Positions 46,060 to 54,815 of a stretch of DNA of 64,000 nt are shown here, piece by piece; position 1 is the stretch's first letter, and each line of letters starts with the position of its first letter. The stretch covers positions 62,001-126,000 of the forward strand of contig JBGURP010000012.1 in assembly GCA_045132055.1 (NCBI GenBank), in the 5' to 3' direction. Under the pieces are notes generated by a model. It saw nothing but the letters and a program-made list of their open reading frames with translations. It searched no databases and was not told where the DNA came from. This DNA comes from F23-D06 sp045132055. Lineage in GTDB: Bacteria > Bacteroidota > Bacteroidia > Bacteroidales > WCHB1-69. Made by a program: the position numbers and the translations under genes.

Positions 46060-46932
46060 TTAGGGCTTTCTCTTGACAATCACAACTACCGCTCCCAATA
46101 TCAGAATGATGCCGAGGGCGAGGTTGAGCGTGAATGGTTCTCCGAATACAAATATGCCGATGAGCACGGCGGTGAGTGGCTCCAGCGCACCCAAAATGGC
46201 CGTGGCCGTGGAGCCCACGTATTTGGCAGCATAAACCAACAATACCAAGGCAAAGATGGCGGGCACAATGGCCAGCCAGCCCACATAGAACCAGCTAGTG
46301 GCATTTTGCGGTAACGTAAGCGGCAAGCCAGCTATCAGCGAGTACACCACCATGCCCAAAGCGCAATAGAGGAGCACGTAGAAATTGATCTTGAACGAGG
46401 ACATCTGCAGGTTGCCCCGATTGACCAATATTATATATAGGGCATACGACAGCGCCGAAGCCAGCACCAACACCACGCCAAGCGTGGACAATGTACCCGC
46501 ACTGTCGCTCCAGTAGAGCAACGCCACACCCGCGCCCGACAGCACAAGCGCCAACACCGTGCCCCACGTGATACGCTCGCGGAAAAACACCGCCATAATG
46601 ACGGCCGTCATCACGGGATAGGTAAACAAAATGGTGGAAGCCACGCCGGCAGCCATGTAGTGGAAACTCAAATACAACGTGAGCGAAGAGATGATGAATA
46701 AAAGACCAAGACCCGTTAACGTGCGAAACTCGTGCCAAGTCACTTTCAGTGACTCCTTGCGAAAAAGCATGACAATGGCGATGATGACCCAGGCTAATCC
46801 GAAACGGAAGAACAGCACGCTGTTGGTCTGCATACCCTGCTCATACAGTTTCAGTGCGCCGAGAGGGTTGGTGCCATAGCACACGGCTGCAGCAATACCC
46901 GCCAAAGTCCCGATGAGCTTACGGTTACGCAT
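46060..46932 (-). CDS. EamA family (DMT) transporter
   Basis: A 290-residue membrane protein with ten predicted helices in two EamA halves: IGTLAGIAAAVCYGTNPLG and AGVASTILFTYPVMTAVIMA in the first; SALSYALYIILVNRG and VGSTATAILGALEPLTAVLIG in the second. Substrate unknown; DMT exporters often carry amino acids or metabolites. It begins 8 bases inside the end of the O-antigen ligase gene, just where the 9-base array stops. Confidence 0.88.
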   Translation of the reverse strand: MRNRKLIGTLAGIAAAVCYGTNPLGALKLYEQGMQTNSVLFFRFGLAWVIIAIVMLFRKESLKVTWHEFRTLTGLGLLFIISSLTLYLSFHYMAAGVASTILFTYPVMTAVIMAVFFRERITWGTVLALVLSGAGVALLYWSDSAGTLSTLGVVLVLASALSYALYIILVNRGNLQMSSFKINFYVLLYCALGMVVYSLIAGLPLTLPQNATSWFYVGWLAIVPAIFALVLLVYAAKYVGSTATAILGALEPLTAVLIGIFVFGEPFTLNLALGIILILGAVVVIVKRKP

Positions 46933-48475
46933 TACTCTCCTCCTCCTTCACCCCATGTTCCTCTTGTACTTCATTCACCTCTTTCACCCCATGTACCCCT
47001 TGTACCACTTTCACCTCATTCATCCTCAGGTTTGTCAGCATGATCACGGCAAACGCACCCCAGAAAGGCAATGAGAGTTTGTCCGTATCCAAGAAATTGT
47101 TGAGGAATCCGTGCACGAAATAGGTAACCAAAGCTAACGTCATCATCAACGCAAAAAGTTTATCTGTCTTGTCTTTGCTGTGGTTATAAGTCCGTATGCC
47201 CGTGAAAAGACTCACGAACACAAGCGCGAGCACGGTGAGCAGGCCCGGAAATCCTGTTTCAGCGCACGGGCCGATGTACTCGCTGTGCGCGTTGCCTCCG
47301 TCGCCAAAGTCTGTCGTGATGATGGTCTTGAACTGGCTCTTCTGGAAGGGTGCATAGACAAATTGGTACGTGCCCGGTCCCCAGCCCGTCAGCGGACGCT
47401 CGCGGATCATCCCGAAAGCGGAAGTCCAACGGTTCAAACGCTCCACATTGGAAGCATCCGTGCTGATGTTGGAAATGGACTGCAACTGCTCCGTAAGATT
47501 GCCGGAAGCATCCTGACTGTTGCGGCTCATCTTGTAAAGGATGTCACTGGCAGAGAAATAGAGAAAAGTGCCGACAATCAGCAAGCCCGCCACCAGCCAC
47601 GACAGCTTGATACGCAACTTCAACACAATCAGCACGCCGATAGCCACCACCAAGCTGATCCAAGCCGCACGGCTGAAAGAGAGATAAAATCCCATCAGCA
47701 GAATGGCTGTCAATATGGCATAGAAGATTTTCATTCCCTTGGTATTTTCGGGAAGGAAAAAGCAGCTGGCCGTGATGGGCAGGAAAAACGCCAGCACCGC
47801 ACCGTATGCCGTGTGGTCGTTGTAAAACGGACTCATGATAAAATGTCCGTGAAAATCATCAAAACCGGTGAGCGAGTGCTTGTAGGTAGTGATGAGCACC
47901 ACGACGGCCAACGCCACCGCATAGCAGTTGAAATAGCGCACTGCCTTTCTTCTGTCATCTTTCACAAATTGGATAAACATCCAATAGCAAGCGGTGGTAA
48001 ACCAAATCTTGGACAGCCAGAATTTGATGGAAACCACGGGCAGCTCGCTAGTGATACAGGTGAGCAGCATCCATCCCAAATAGACAAAAATGGCAATGGA
48101 TATCGGGTGTGATACAATCTTCGGATCCAAGCGCAAATCATAGATGATGCGGCACAAAAACAGGAATGTCAGCGAAATCATGATGATTTCTGACGGCAAC
48201 GACAGACCCAAGTGTATATTTTGGCTCGATAAGATAATGGAGAACGGGGTGCAAAATGCCATCAAGTACATGAGCAGATCCACCCAGAACATCAAAAGGT
48301 ATATCAGAAAAGCTCCGCCTGTCAGTACAGGAATAATAGGCATTTCCTGTATGATGGCGTAAGCGTTGATCAGAACTATCAGAACGCAGGAGACTATGGA
48401 AAGCCACTGCTTCAAAGAGAGCCTACTCAACAGATTCTTCAGCTTTTCCGGAAGGCTTTTCTTCAATTTTATCAA
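46925..48475 (-). CDS. O-antigen ligase family protein with repeat-encoded C-terminus
   Basis: A 516-residue membrane protein with 11-12 helices and the Wzy_C/ligase-type loop GWGPGTYQFVYAPFQ followed by NAHSEYIGPCAETGFPGLL. It may ligate O-antigen to lipid A-core or polymerise surface polysaccharide; the wzz-like gene next to it supports this. The last 31 residues (NEVKVVQGVHGVKEVNEVQE and beyond) come from a 9-base repeat array (46935-47024). The family core ends at about residue 485, so the tail looks acquired. The start at 48475 overlaps the wzz-like gene by 53 bases. Confidence 0.85.
   Translation of the reverse strand: MIKLKKSLPEKLKNLLSRLSLKQWLSIVSCVLIVLINAYAIIQEMPIIPVLTGGAFLIYLLMFWVDLLMYLMAFCTPFSIILSSQNIHLGLSLPSEIIMISLTFLFLCRIIYDLRLDPKIVSHPISIAIFVYLGWMLLTCITSELPVVSIKFWLSKIWFTTACYWMFIQFVKDDRRKAVRYFNCYAVALAVVVLITTYKHSLTGFDDFHGHFIMSPFYNDHTAYGAVLAFFLPITASCFFLPENTKGMKIFYAILTAILLMGFYLSFSRAAWISLVVAIGVLIVLKLRIKLSWLVAGLLIVGTFLYFSASDILYKMSRNSQDASGNLTEQLQSISNISTDASNVERLNRWTSAFGMIRERPLTGWGPGTYQFVYAPFQKSQFKTIITTDFGDGGNAHSEYIGPCAETGFPGLLTVLALVFVSLFTGIRTYNHSKDKTDKLFALMMTLALVTYFVHGFLNNFLDTDKLSLPFWGAFAVIMLTNLRMNEVKVVQGVHGVKEVNEVQEEHGVKEEESNA
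46935..47024. repeat. type C nonamer array encoding the O-antigen ligase C-terminus
   Basis: About ten 9-base units on the plus strand: TCCTTCACC, CCATGTTCC, TCTTGTACT, TCATTCACC, TCTTTCACC, CCATGTACC, CCTTGTACC, ACTTTCACC, TCATTCATC. In the gene sense these are GGTGAAnnn/GGTACAAGG words. The array runs from the end of the membrane domain to the EamA start codon at 46932. Confidence 0.9.
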
Positions 48476-49451
48476 TCATTAAGAGAACAATGACAGAAAG
48501 AATCATAACCGACAGAGTCGAAATCAGCACGACGAGCGATTTCTTCGGATAACATTTCTTGTCGGCCACAATCGGACGTTCCACCACGAACTTCACAGGC
48601 ATGGAGCCTTGCATATCGAGGCGTGCGTCCAACATTTTCTGCTTGCACAGAGCCTGATATTTGAGGAAAGTGTATTGCATGTTCTGCAGAGCGTCGAGAC
48701 GGGGACCCCAGAGGCTCAGTTTCTCCTGCTCCTTGGCCAGCCGGCTGATGGCGGCAGCATTGCCCTGTGCCACAGCGATAGCATACTGCTGCATCACACG
48801 CTCGGACTGTACTTCCACATCGAAAACGCCGTTCTGCATGCAAATCTGGATGGAGTCGTCGATGCGACGCACTTCGCGGTCAATGGAATCCATCTGCTCG
48901 CAAAGAGCTTGGTAGGCTGCCACAGCACGCTCGCGCTCCGTACGGTTCTTGATGGTGTCCAGCAACCGGAGAATGTCGTTGGTCATCTGACATGCCAACA
49001 CCGGATCATGATCCTTCACGGAGATGGAAATCGCGCCGAAATTGGTACGCTTGACCTCAATCTCACTCTTCATGACCTTCATAATCTTCGTGTACCAGCC
49101 CTTGGAATTGGTGTCAATGTCGTAATGCTCAGCCAGATTGTATTTCTGAATCAAGGAATCCTTGATTTCACGGGCATCCAACAACTGCATCATCTGCTCG
49201 GTCTCTTCCTCCGAAGCATAGGCCTTGATATCCAGACGCTCATTGTAGTTCTCTTCGTTCAACAAAATCTTGGCCATGGAGTTGGTACGCGGGGCATAGA
49301 TGACCGCCGTGGACTGATATTTAGGCTTGATGAGGAAAGAGCAGATGGCGGACACCACTATGGTAACAACGCAAATTATCAGCAGCAACTTGCGTTTCGC
49401 CCAGACAAACTTCATCAGGCTAAAAGAATTGTATTGGTTGCTATTTTCCAT
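48423..49451 (-). CDS. Wzz-like chain-length determinant
   Basis: A 342-residue inner-membrane protein with two terminal helices (about 18-37, LLLIICVVTIVVSAICSFL, and 308-328, LVVLISTLSVMILSVIVLLM) and a long helical periplasmic region. It fits the Wzz/PCP family: PKYQSTAVIYAP after helix 1 and VVERPIVADKKCYPKKSL before helix 2. Such proteins regulate polysaccharide chain length with a Wzy/ligase partner, here the next gene. It starts 11 bases inside the end of aspS and its own end overlaps the ligase start, so aspS-wzz-ligase-EamA forms an overlapping cluster. Confidence 0.88.
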   Translation of the reverse strand: MENSNQYNSFSLMKFVWAKRKLLLIICVVTIVVSAICSFLIKPKYQSTAVIYAPRTNSMAKILLNEENYNERLDIKAYASEEETEQMMQLLDAREIKDSLIQKYNLAEHYDIDTNSKGWYTKIMKVMKSEIEVKRTNFGAISISVKDHDPVLACQMTNDILRLLDTIKNRTERERAVAAYQALCEQMDSIDREVRRIDDSIQICMQNGVFDVEVQSERVMQQYAIAVAQGNAAAISRLAKEQEKLSLWGPRLDALQNMQYTFLKYQALCKQKMLDARLDMQGSMPVKFVVERPIVADKKCYPKKSLVVLISTLSVMILSVIVLLMIDKIEEKPSGKAEESVE

Positions 49452-51201
49452 TAACAGAAGATTTTAATTGAATGTTTAATTCGTCTAACTGCGCCGGATT
49501 GATAGGCGTAGGCGCGGGCAACATCGTGTCGCGACCGGCGTTGTTCTTCGGGAAGGCGATGAAGTCGCGAATCGTGTCGCAGTCGGACAGTACCGCGCAC
49601 ATACGGTCGAAACCGAATGCGATGCCACCATGAGGCGGAGCACCGTATTTGAAGGCATCGATCAGGAAGCCGAATTGGCTTTGTGCCTGCTCGTCTGTGA
49701 AGTTCAAAGCCTTGAACATGCGCTTCTGCAATTCGGGATTGTGGATACGGATGGAACCACCGCCAATCTCGGAACCGTTGATCACCAAATCGTAGGCATT
49801 GGCATTCACTGCGCCAGGGTTGCTTTCCAACATGCTCTCATGCTCGGGCTTAGGAGCCGTGAACGGATGGTGCATAGCGTAGAAACGTTGCGTCTCTTCG
49901 TCCCACTCCAACAACGGGAAATCTACCACCCACAGCACTTTGTACTCGCCAGCCTTGCGCAGGCCCAGACGGTTACCCATCTCCAGACGGAGCACGCCGA
50001 GCTGTGTGCGGGTCTTCATGGCCTTGCCGGACATGATGAGAATCAAGTCGCCGGGCTTGGCTTCGCAACGTTCAGCCACAGCTTTCAGATCGTTTTGGTC
50101 GTAGAACTTATCCACAGAAGATTTGAATGTGCCGTCGGCGTTACAGAGAATATAGACCAATCCGCCGGCACCCACCTGCGGGCTCTTCACGAATTCCACC
50201 AAACCGTCGAGCTGCTTGCGGGAATAGTTGCCGCAACCATCCACCTTAATACCGGCCACTAATTCAGCCTCGTTGAAGACCTTGAAATCTTTGTGTTGCA
50301 ACAGGTCGTTGAGCTCCACAAAGCGCATTCCGAAACGGGCATCGGGCTTGTCGGAACCGTAATACTTCATGGCATCAGCCCAAGTAATGCGTTCCACGGT
50401 ATCTAATTCTATATTCTTGAAAGTCTTGAAGATATGTTTTACCAAACCTTCAAAGATGTTGAGAATGTCTTCTTGTTCGATGAAGGACATCTCGCAGTCA
50501 ATCTGCGTGAATTCCGGCTGGCGGTCGGCGCGGAGGTCCTCATCGCGGAAGCAGCGCACAATCTGGAAATAGCGGTCCATGCCGGCAATCATCAACAGCT
50601 GTTTCAATGTTTGCGGTGATTGCGGCAGGGCGTAGAATTCGCCTTGGTTCATACGCGAAGGCACCAAGAAATCGCGTGCGCCCTCCGGCGTGCTGTTCAC
50701 GAGGAACGGCGTCTCAATCTCCAAGAAACCGTGCTCGCTCAAATATTTGCGGATTTCCAGACCCAGCTTGTGGCGGAAAATCAAGTTGTTCTTCACAGGG
50801 TTGCGACGGATGTCCAGATAACGGTACTTCATACGCAACTCATCGCCACCGTCGGACACGTCCTCAATGGTGAACGGAGGCACGGCAGATTCGTTGAGCA
50901 CGTTGACGTTGGTTACGTCAATCTCGATGTCACCCGTAGGGATATTTTTGTTTTTGCTGTAACGCTCAATCACGGTGCCGGTCACCTGGATGACCCACTC
51001 GCGGCCCATCTTCTCCACCTTTTCGCAGAGCTCGGGCCGTTGTTCGTGGTTGAATGCTAACTGCGTGATGCCGTAACGATCGCGCAAATCAATGAAAATC
51101 ATGCCACCCAAATGGCGCAGTTTCTGAATCCATCCGCACAGTGTGACTGTTTGGGAAACGTTGGCGATAGTGAGTTCGCCGCAATTATGTGTTCTTAACA
51201 T
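49441..51201 (-). CDS. aspS: aspartyl-tRNA synthetase
   Basis: AspS charges tRNA-Asp in the cytoplasm. The 586-residue class II synthetase has an N-terminal OB fold (VTLCGWIQKLRHLGGMIFID), motif 1 area KYRYLDIRRNP, motif 2 FRDEDLRADRQPEFTQID and motif 3 GIAFGFDRMCAVLSD, with the bacterial insertion domain between. Length is typical of bacterial AspS. It heads the minus-strand cluster that includes the O-antigen genes. Two minus-strand -7 elements lie upstream (51225-51232 and 51387-51394). Confidence 0.96.
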   Translation of the reverse strand: MLRTHNCGELTIANVSQTVTLCGWIQKLRHLGGMIFIDLRDRYGITQLAFNHEQRPELCEKVEKMGREWVIQVTGTVIERYSKNKNIPTGDIEIDVTNVNVLNESAVPPFTIEDVSDGGDELRMKYRYLDIRRNPVKNNLIFRHKLGLEIRKYLSEHGFLEIETPFLVNSTPEGARDFLVPSRMNQGEFYALPQSPQTLKQLLMIAGMDRYFQIVRCFRDEDLRADRQPEFTQIDCEMSFIEQEDILNIFEGLVKHIFKTFKNIELDTVERITWADAMKYYGSDKPDARFGMRFVELNDLLQHKDFKVFNEAELVAGIKVDGCGNYSRKQLDGLVEFVKSPQVGAGGLVYILCNADGTFKSSVDKFYDQNDLKAVAERCEAKPGDLILIMSGKAMKTRTQLGVLRLEMGNRLGLRKAGEYKVLWVVDFPLLEWDEETQRFYAMHHPFTAPKPEHESMLESNPGAVNANAYDLVINGSEIGGGSIRIHNPELQKRMFKALNFTDEQAQSQFGFLIDAFKYGAPPHGGIAFGFDRMCAVLSDCDTIRDFIAFPKNNAGRDTMLPAPTPINPAQLDELNIQLKSSVNGK

Positions 51202-51224
51202 TATACTTATATTTTAAAGAGGCG

Positions 51225-51232
51225 CAAAAATA
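51225..51232 (-). promoter_or_regulatory. -7 promoter element for aspS (proximal)
   Basis: The minus strand reads TATTTTTGCGCC, 24 bases upstream of the aspS ATG. Confidence 0.6.
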
Positions 51233-51270
51233 CTAAAAATAGCAATATGCCAAGATGCTGACAACAAGAC

Positions 51271-51371
51271 ACAGGTAACCGGTTCGAAAATAAAATGAGT
51301 AATTGCCAAATAAAAAAGGTGGGAAATGTGTTGTCATGGATGAAAATAGGTGGGACTGCTCGGTTACCTGT
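51271..51371 (-). ncRNA. candidate leader or small RNA with 11-bp closing stem
   Basis: ACAGGTAACCG (51271-51281) and CGGTTACCTGT (51361-51371) are perfect inverted repeats enclosing about 79 bases. A -7 element at 51387-51394 could start a minus-strand RNA just upstream, and the proximal aspS promoter lies beyond. The interior contains two copies of a GGTGGGA word. No U-tract terminator is seen after the stem. It may be an aspS leader, a small RNA or chance. The rest of the 298-base gap holds promoters only. Confidence 0.35.
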
Positions 51372-51386
51372 TCACGAAACACGCGG

Positions 51387-51394
51387 CAAAAATA
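51387..51394 (-). promoter_or_regulatory. distal minus-strand -7 promoter element
   Basis: The minus strand reads TATTTTTGCCGC, 186 bases upstream of aspS and just upstream of the inverted repeat. Confidence 0.5.
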
Positions 51395-51472
51395 ACAAAA
51401 ATTTAAATAACCACACACTTTTCATAAAAAATTTTTAAAATTTTATTAACAATATGAAGCCCGAAAAAATAG

Positions 51473-51480
51473 TACCTTTG
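51473..51480 (+). promoter_or_regulatory. -7 promoter element for the UvrD-type helicase gene
   Basis: TACCTTTGCAGCCTCAAAA, with the extended TTTGCAGCC form also seen at the tRNA promoter, 19 bases before the ATG at 51500. Confidence 0.65.
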
Positions 51481-51499
51481 CAGCCTCAAAAGAGACAAG

Positions 51500-53863
51500 A
51501 TGACCCCCGAAGAAAAGATATTATCAGAATTGAACGATCAGCAGCAAATAGCTGTGAAACAGGTTGATGGGCCCGTAATGGTAATAGCGGGTGCAGGTTC
51601 CGGCAAGACCCGTGTGCTGACCTACCGCATCGCTTACATGTTAGCGCGCGGCGTGAACCCGTACCGTATTTTGGCCTTGACGTTTACCAACAAGGCCGCC
51701 GCCGAGATGCGCGCCCGTATCGTCAACCTCGTGGGTGGCGACGTGGCCAAGGCCGTGACCATGGGCACCTTCCACTCCGTATTCTACCGCATACTCCGCG
51801 CCGAAGCCGACAAATTGGGCTATACGCACAACGTTACGGTTTACGACACCGACGACTCCAAGTCCCTGATCAAGAACATCGTCAAGGACATGAACCTGGA
51901 CCCGAAAATCTACGCGCCCAACTACGTGCTCAACCGCATCTCCATGGCCAAGTCCAATCTGCTGTCTGCGCAAGAATATGCAGAAAACGGGGAAATCATA
52001 GCCGCCGACCGCACCGCGGGCAAACCCAGAATTGCTGAAATTTTCTCCGCCTACAACATCCGCCTGAAAAACGCGGACGCCATGGACTTCGACGACCTCC
52101 TGTATTACATGAACGTCCTTCTTCGCGACTTTCCCGACATGCTGTACAAATACCAGAACCGCTACAATTACATTCTGGTGGATGAGTATCAGGACACTAA
52201 CTTCGCCCAGTATCTCATCGTGAAAAAGCTGGCGGCCACCAACCAGAACATCTGCGTGGTGGGCGACGACGCGCAGAGCATCTACGCCTTCCGCGGCGCG
52301 AACATCCAGAATATCCTCAATTTCCGCCGCGACTACCCCAACGCCAAGATATTCAAACTGGAGCAGAATTACCGCTCCACCCAAAATATCGTGAACGCCG
52401 CCAACGCCATCATCAAGTACAACAAAGACCAGATGCCGAAAGAGGTGTGGACCGACAATGAAGTGGGCTCGAAGATAAACCTCATCCGGGCCGGCAGCGA
52501 CAACGACGAGGCCCACGCAGTGGCCAGCGCCATCTTCGAGACCAAGATGAACCAACACGCCGCCAACCGGCAGTTCGCCATCCTCTACCGAACCAACATT
52601 CAGTCCAGAACGCTGGAAGAGGCCATGGTGAAACGGCACATACCCTACAAAATCTACGGCGGGCTTTCATTCTACAAGCGCAAGGAAATCAAAGACGTAT
52701 TGGCTTATTTCCGGCTGACTATCAATCATTTCGACGAGGAGTCGCTGCGCCGTGTTATCAACTATCCTATGCGCGGCATCGGTGACACCACCGTATCCCG
52801 CATCGCCGCTGCTGCTAACGAAAGCGGTGCACATTTTTGGGATGTTGTGAGTGAGCCTCAACTGTTCAATTTAGGCGTCAACGGCCCCACGATGAACCGG
52901 TTGGTGGAGTTTGCCGATATGATCAAAGGCTTCACTGCCCAATTGCAAACCACAGACGCTTACGAATTAGGCAAACAGATTGTCATCAAAACGGGCATCG
53001 CCAAGATTCTGAAAGAAAACACGGACGAGAAAGAGCGTGTGGATCATGTGGAGGAACTTTTGGATGCCATGAAAGGCTTCACTGAAAAGGAGCCTGAAAG
53101 CAATTTCGACGAGGCCACCGGCGAAATCATAGACCATTACTTCCCCTCTTTGGACCACTTCATGGAATCCATCGCGCTGCTGAGCGACGAAGAAGAGAAC
53201 AATGCAGGTGAAGAAGAGGACGTGGTGAAGCTGATGACCATCCACTCCGCCAAAGGCTTGGAGTTCGACTACGTGTTCATCACGGGTTTGGAAGAGAACC
53301 TTTTCCCGTCATCCTTATGTGTCAACTCACGCCAGGAGATGGAAGAGGAGCGCCGCTTGTTCTACGTGGCGCTCACGCGGGCGCGCAAGCAGGTGACCCT
53401 CACGTGCGCACAAACGCGCTACCGATTCGGCTCACTGCAATTTTGTGAGGACAGCCGTTTCCTGGAAGAAATTCCTGACAAGTTCCTGAATATGAGCCAT
53501 AAAGCATCAGAAGGACAAGGCACTTTCTCGCGCCGGAGCGAAGAGCCGTGGGCGGCAAAATCGGGATTCGGTTTCCGCCGGCAGTCGGAGAGTACGCCAC
53601 GCACTACCTCGTCTTATCGCACGCCCACCGCGCCGAAGCCACAAGTGAAAACCCAGTCGGATGTGCGCCTTGACCAGATTGGCTCACTCGCCGCTTTCGA
53701 CCAGATTGTGCCCGGATTGCGCGTGTATCATGGCAAATTCGGCTTCGGAAAGGTAATCTCTCTGGAAGGCGCAGGCCCCGACGCCAAAGCACAAGTCGCC
53801 TTCGACACCGTGGGCACCAAAACCCTGCTCCTGAAATTCGCTAAGTTAGTCATTCCTAATTAA
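51500..53863 (+). CDS. pcrA: UvrD/PcrA-type DNA helicase
   Basis: A 787-residue superfamily 1A helicase that unwinds DNA in repair and recombination. Motifs in order: Walker A GAGSGKTRVLTYR (31-43), ALTFTNKAAAEMR, TFHSVFYRIL, DEYQDTNFAQY (Walker B, about 228), GDDAQSIYAFRGAN, LEQNYRST, MTIHSAKGLEFDYVFI and YVALTRARKQVTLTC. The C-terminal tail ends in a Tudor-like segment (VYHGKFGFGKVISLEG), typical of PcrA. The gene is 9 bases upstream of the GSCFA gene. UvrD and PcrA cannot be told apart by sequence alone here. Confidence 0.93.
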   Translation: MTPEEKILSELNDQQQIAVKQVDGPVMVIAGAGSGKTRVLTYRIAYMLARGVNPYRILALTFTNKAAAEMRARIVNLVGGDVAKAVTMGTFHSVFYRILRAEADKLGYTHNVTVYDTDDSKSLIKNIVKDMNLDPKIYAPNYVLNRISMAKSNLLSAQEYAENGEIIAADRTAGKPRIAEIFSAYNIRLKNADAMDFDDLLYYMNVLLRDFPDMLYKYQNRYNYILVDEYQDTNFAQYLIVKKLAATNQNICVVGDDAQSIYAFRGANIQNILNFRRDYPNAKIFKLEQNYRSTQNIVNAANAIIKYNKDQMPKEVWTDNEVGSKINLIRAGSDNDEAHAVASAIFETKMNQHAANRQFAILYRTNIQSRTLEEAMVKRHIPYKIYGGLSFYKRKEIKDVLAYFRLTINHFDEESLRRVINYPMRGIGDTTVSRIAAAANESGAHFWDVVSEPQLFNLGVNGPTMNRLVEFADMIKGFTAQLQTTDAYELGKQIVIKTGIAKILKENTDEKERVDHVEELLDAMKGFTEKEPESNFDEATGEIIDHYFPSLDHFMESIALLSDEEENNAGEEEDVVKLMTIHSAKGLEFDYVFITGLEENLFPSSLCVNSRQEMEEERRLFYVALTRARKQVTLTCAQTRYRFGSLQFCEDSRFLEEIPDKFLNMSHKASEGQGTFSRRSEEPWAAKSGFGFRRQSESTPRTTSSYRTPTAPKPQVKTQSDVRLDQIGSLAAFDQIVPGLRVYHGKFGFGKVISLEGAGPDAKAQVAFDTVGTKTLLLKFAKLVIPN

Positions 53864-53871
53864 TTCGCAAT

Positions 53872-54738
53872 ATGTTATTCAGAACCAATATCCCTGCTCC
53901 CCAGTTTCCGTTCAAGATTGGATTCGACGACCGCATCATGCTGCTCGGTTCCTGCTTCTCGGACAATATCGGCAGCTACTTTGACCGGCATCGCTTCCAG
54001 GTGTGCTCCAACCCCTTCGGCGTGCTGTTCAACCCCGTGTCCATCGATCACTCCCTCCGCATCCTCATGGATCCGGAGACCTTCGACAAGGACCGTTATT
54101 TTTACCGCAACCGCGACTTATGGGTGAGCTTTGCCCATCACGGACGTTTTTCGCGCGAGAACTTTGATGTTTTCGAGAAAAATATCGATGACCAATTGGC
54201 TTACGCCTCCGATTTCCTGACTCGTACCGATTACCTGTTTGTGACCTTCGGCACCGCGTTCTGTTACAAGTTCATTCCCCGCGACCTGATTGTCTCCAAC
54301 TGCCACAAGATCCCCAATTTCAAGTTCGACCGTATCCGCTTGGATGTCAAGAAGATCGTGTCGTTATGGAACACCACTTTGCAGAAACTGAAAGAGGTGC
54401 GTCCTGACATGAAAATCATCTTCACGGTGAGCCCGGTGCGGCACGCCGGCGAGGGCATGCACGAAAACACCCTCAGCAAGTCCGTGCTCCTGCTGGCTGT
54501 GGAAAAACTGGTGGACAACGAGACCACTTTCTACTTTCCGGCATACGAATATCTCATCGACGACCTGCGCGATTACCGCTTCTATGCCAAAGACTTATGT
54601 CATCCCAACGACCTGGCGGTGGAGTATCTGGAAGAGAAGGTTTCCGAGTCATTTTTCACAGTGGAAACCCAAGACAAGGTGCGACTGATCCGACAGGAAA
54701 ACAAATTCCTCAACCACCAGCGTTTCAGACGCGACTAA
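53872..54738 (+). CDS. GSCFA domain protein
   Basis: A 288-residue protein with the GSCFA signature near the N-terminus (LLGSCFSDNIGSYFDRHRF, residues 25-43), followed by YLFVTFGTAFCYKF, FTVSPVRHAGEGMHEN and a C-terminal His block KDLCHPNDLAVEYL. GSCFA proteins are related to SGNH hydrolases (Ser in GSCFS, His in the last block), but their substrate is not established. No signal peptide. It is closely spaced after pcrA (9 bases). Confidence 0.88.
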   Translation: MLFRTNIPAPQFPFKIGFDDRIMLLGSCFSDNIGSYFDRHRFQVCSNPFGVLFNPVSIDHSLRILMDPETFDKDRYFYRNRDLWVSFAHHGRFSRENFDVFEKNIDDQLAYASDFLTRTDYLFVTFGTAFCYKFIPRDLIVSNCHKIPNFKFDRIRLDVKKIVSLWNTTLQKLKEVRPDMKIIFTVSPVRHAGEGMHENTLSKSVLLLAVEKLVDNETTFYFPAYEYLIDDLRDYRFYAKDLCHPNDLAVEYLEEKVSESFFTVETQDKVRLIRQENKFLNHQRFRRD

Positions 54739-54788
54739 TTCGGTGATTTTTTGTTCGTTTGCCTCTTGACAAACAATAATTTTTGTTG

Positions 54789-54796
54789 TACTTTTG
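54789..54796 (+). promoter_or_regulatory. -7 promoter element for queA
   Basis: TACTTTTGCCAGCC, with TTG at 54766-54768, 20 bases upstream, as the -33 element; the best-spaced promoter in the window. It lies 20 bases before the ATG at 54816. Confidence 0.7.
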
Positions 54797-54815
54797 CCAG
54801 CCCAAATATTGTACA

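Noticed and set aside
10988..47024. Heptamer and nonamer arrays as CRISPR arrays.
   Set aside because: Unit length is 7 or 9 with no spacers, and no cas genes are present.
51233..51418. A 61-codon frame on the minus strand in the aspS-helicase gap.
   Set aside because: It crosses both promoters and the inverted repeat, has no start-site support, and shows no domain-like sequence.
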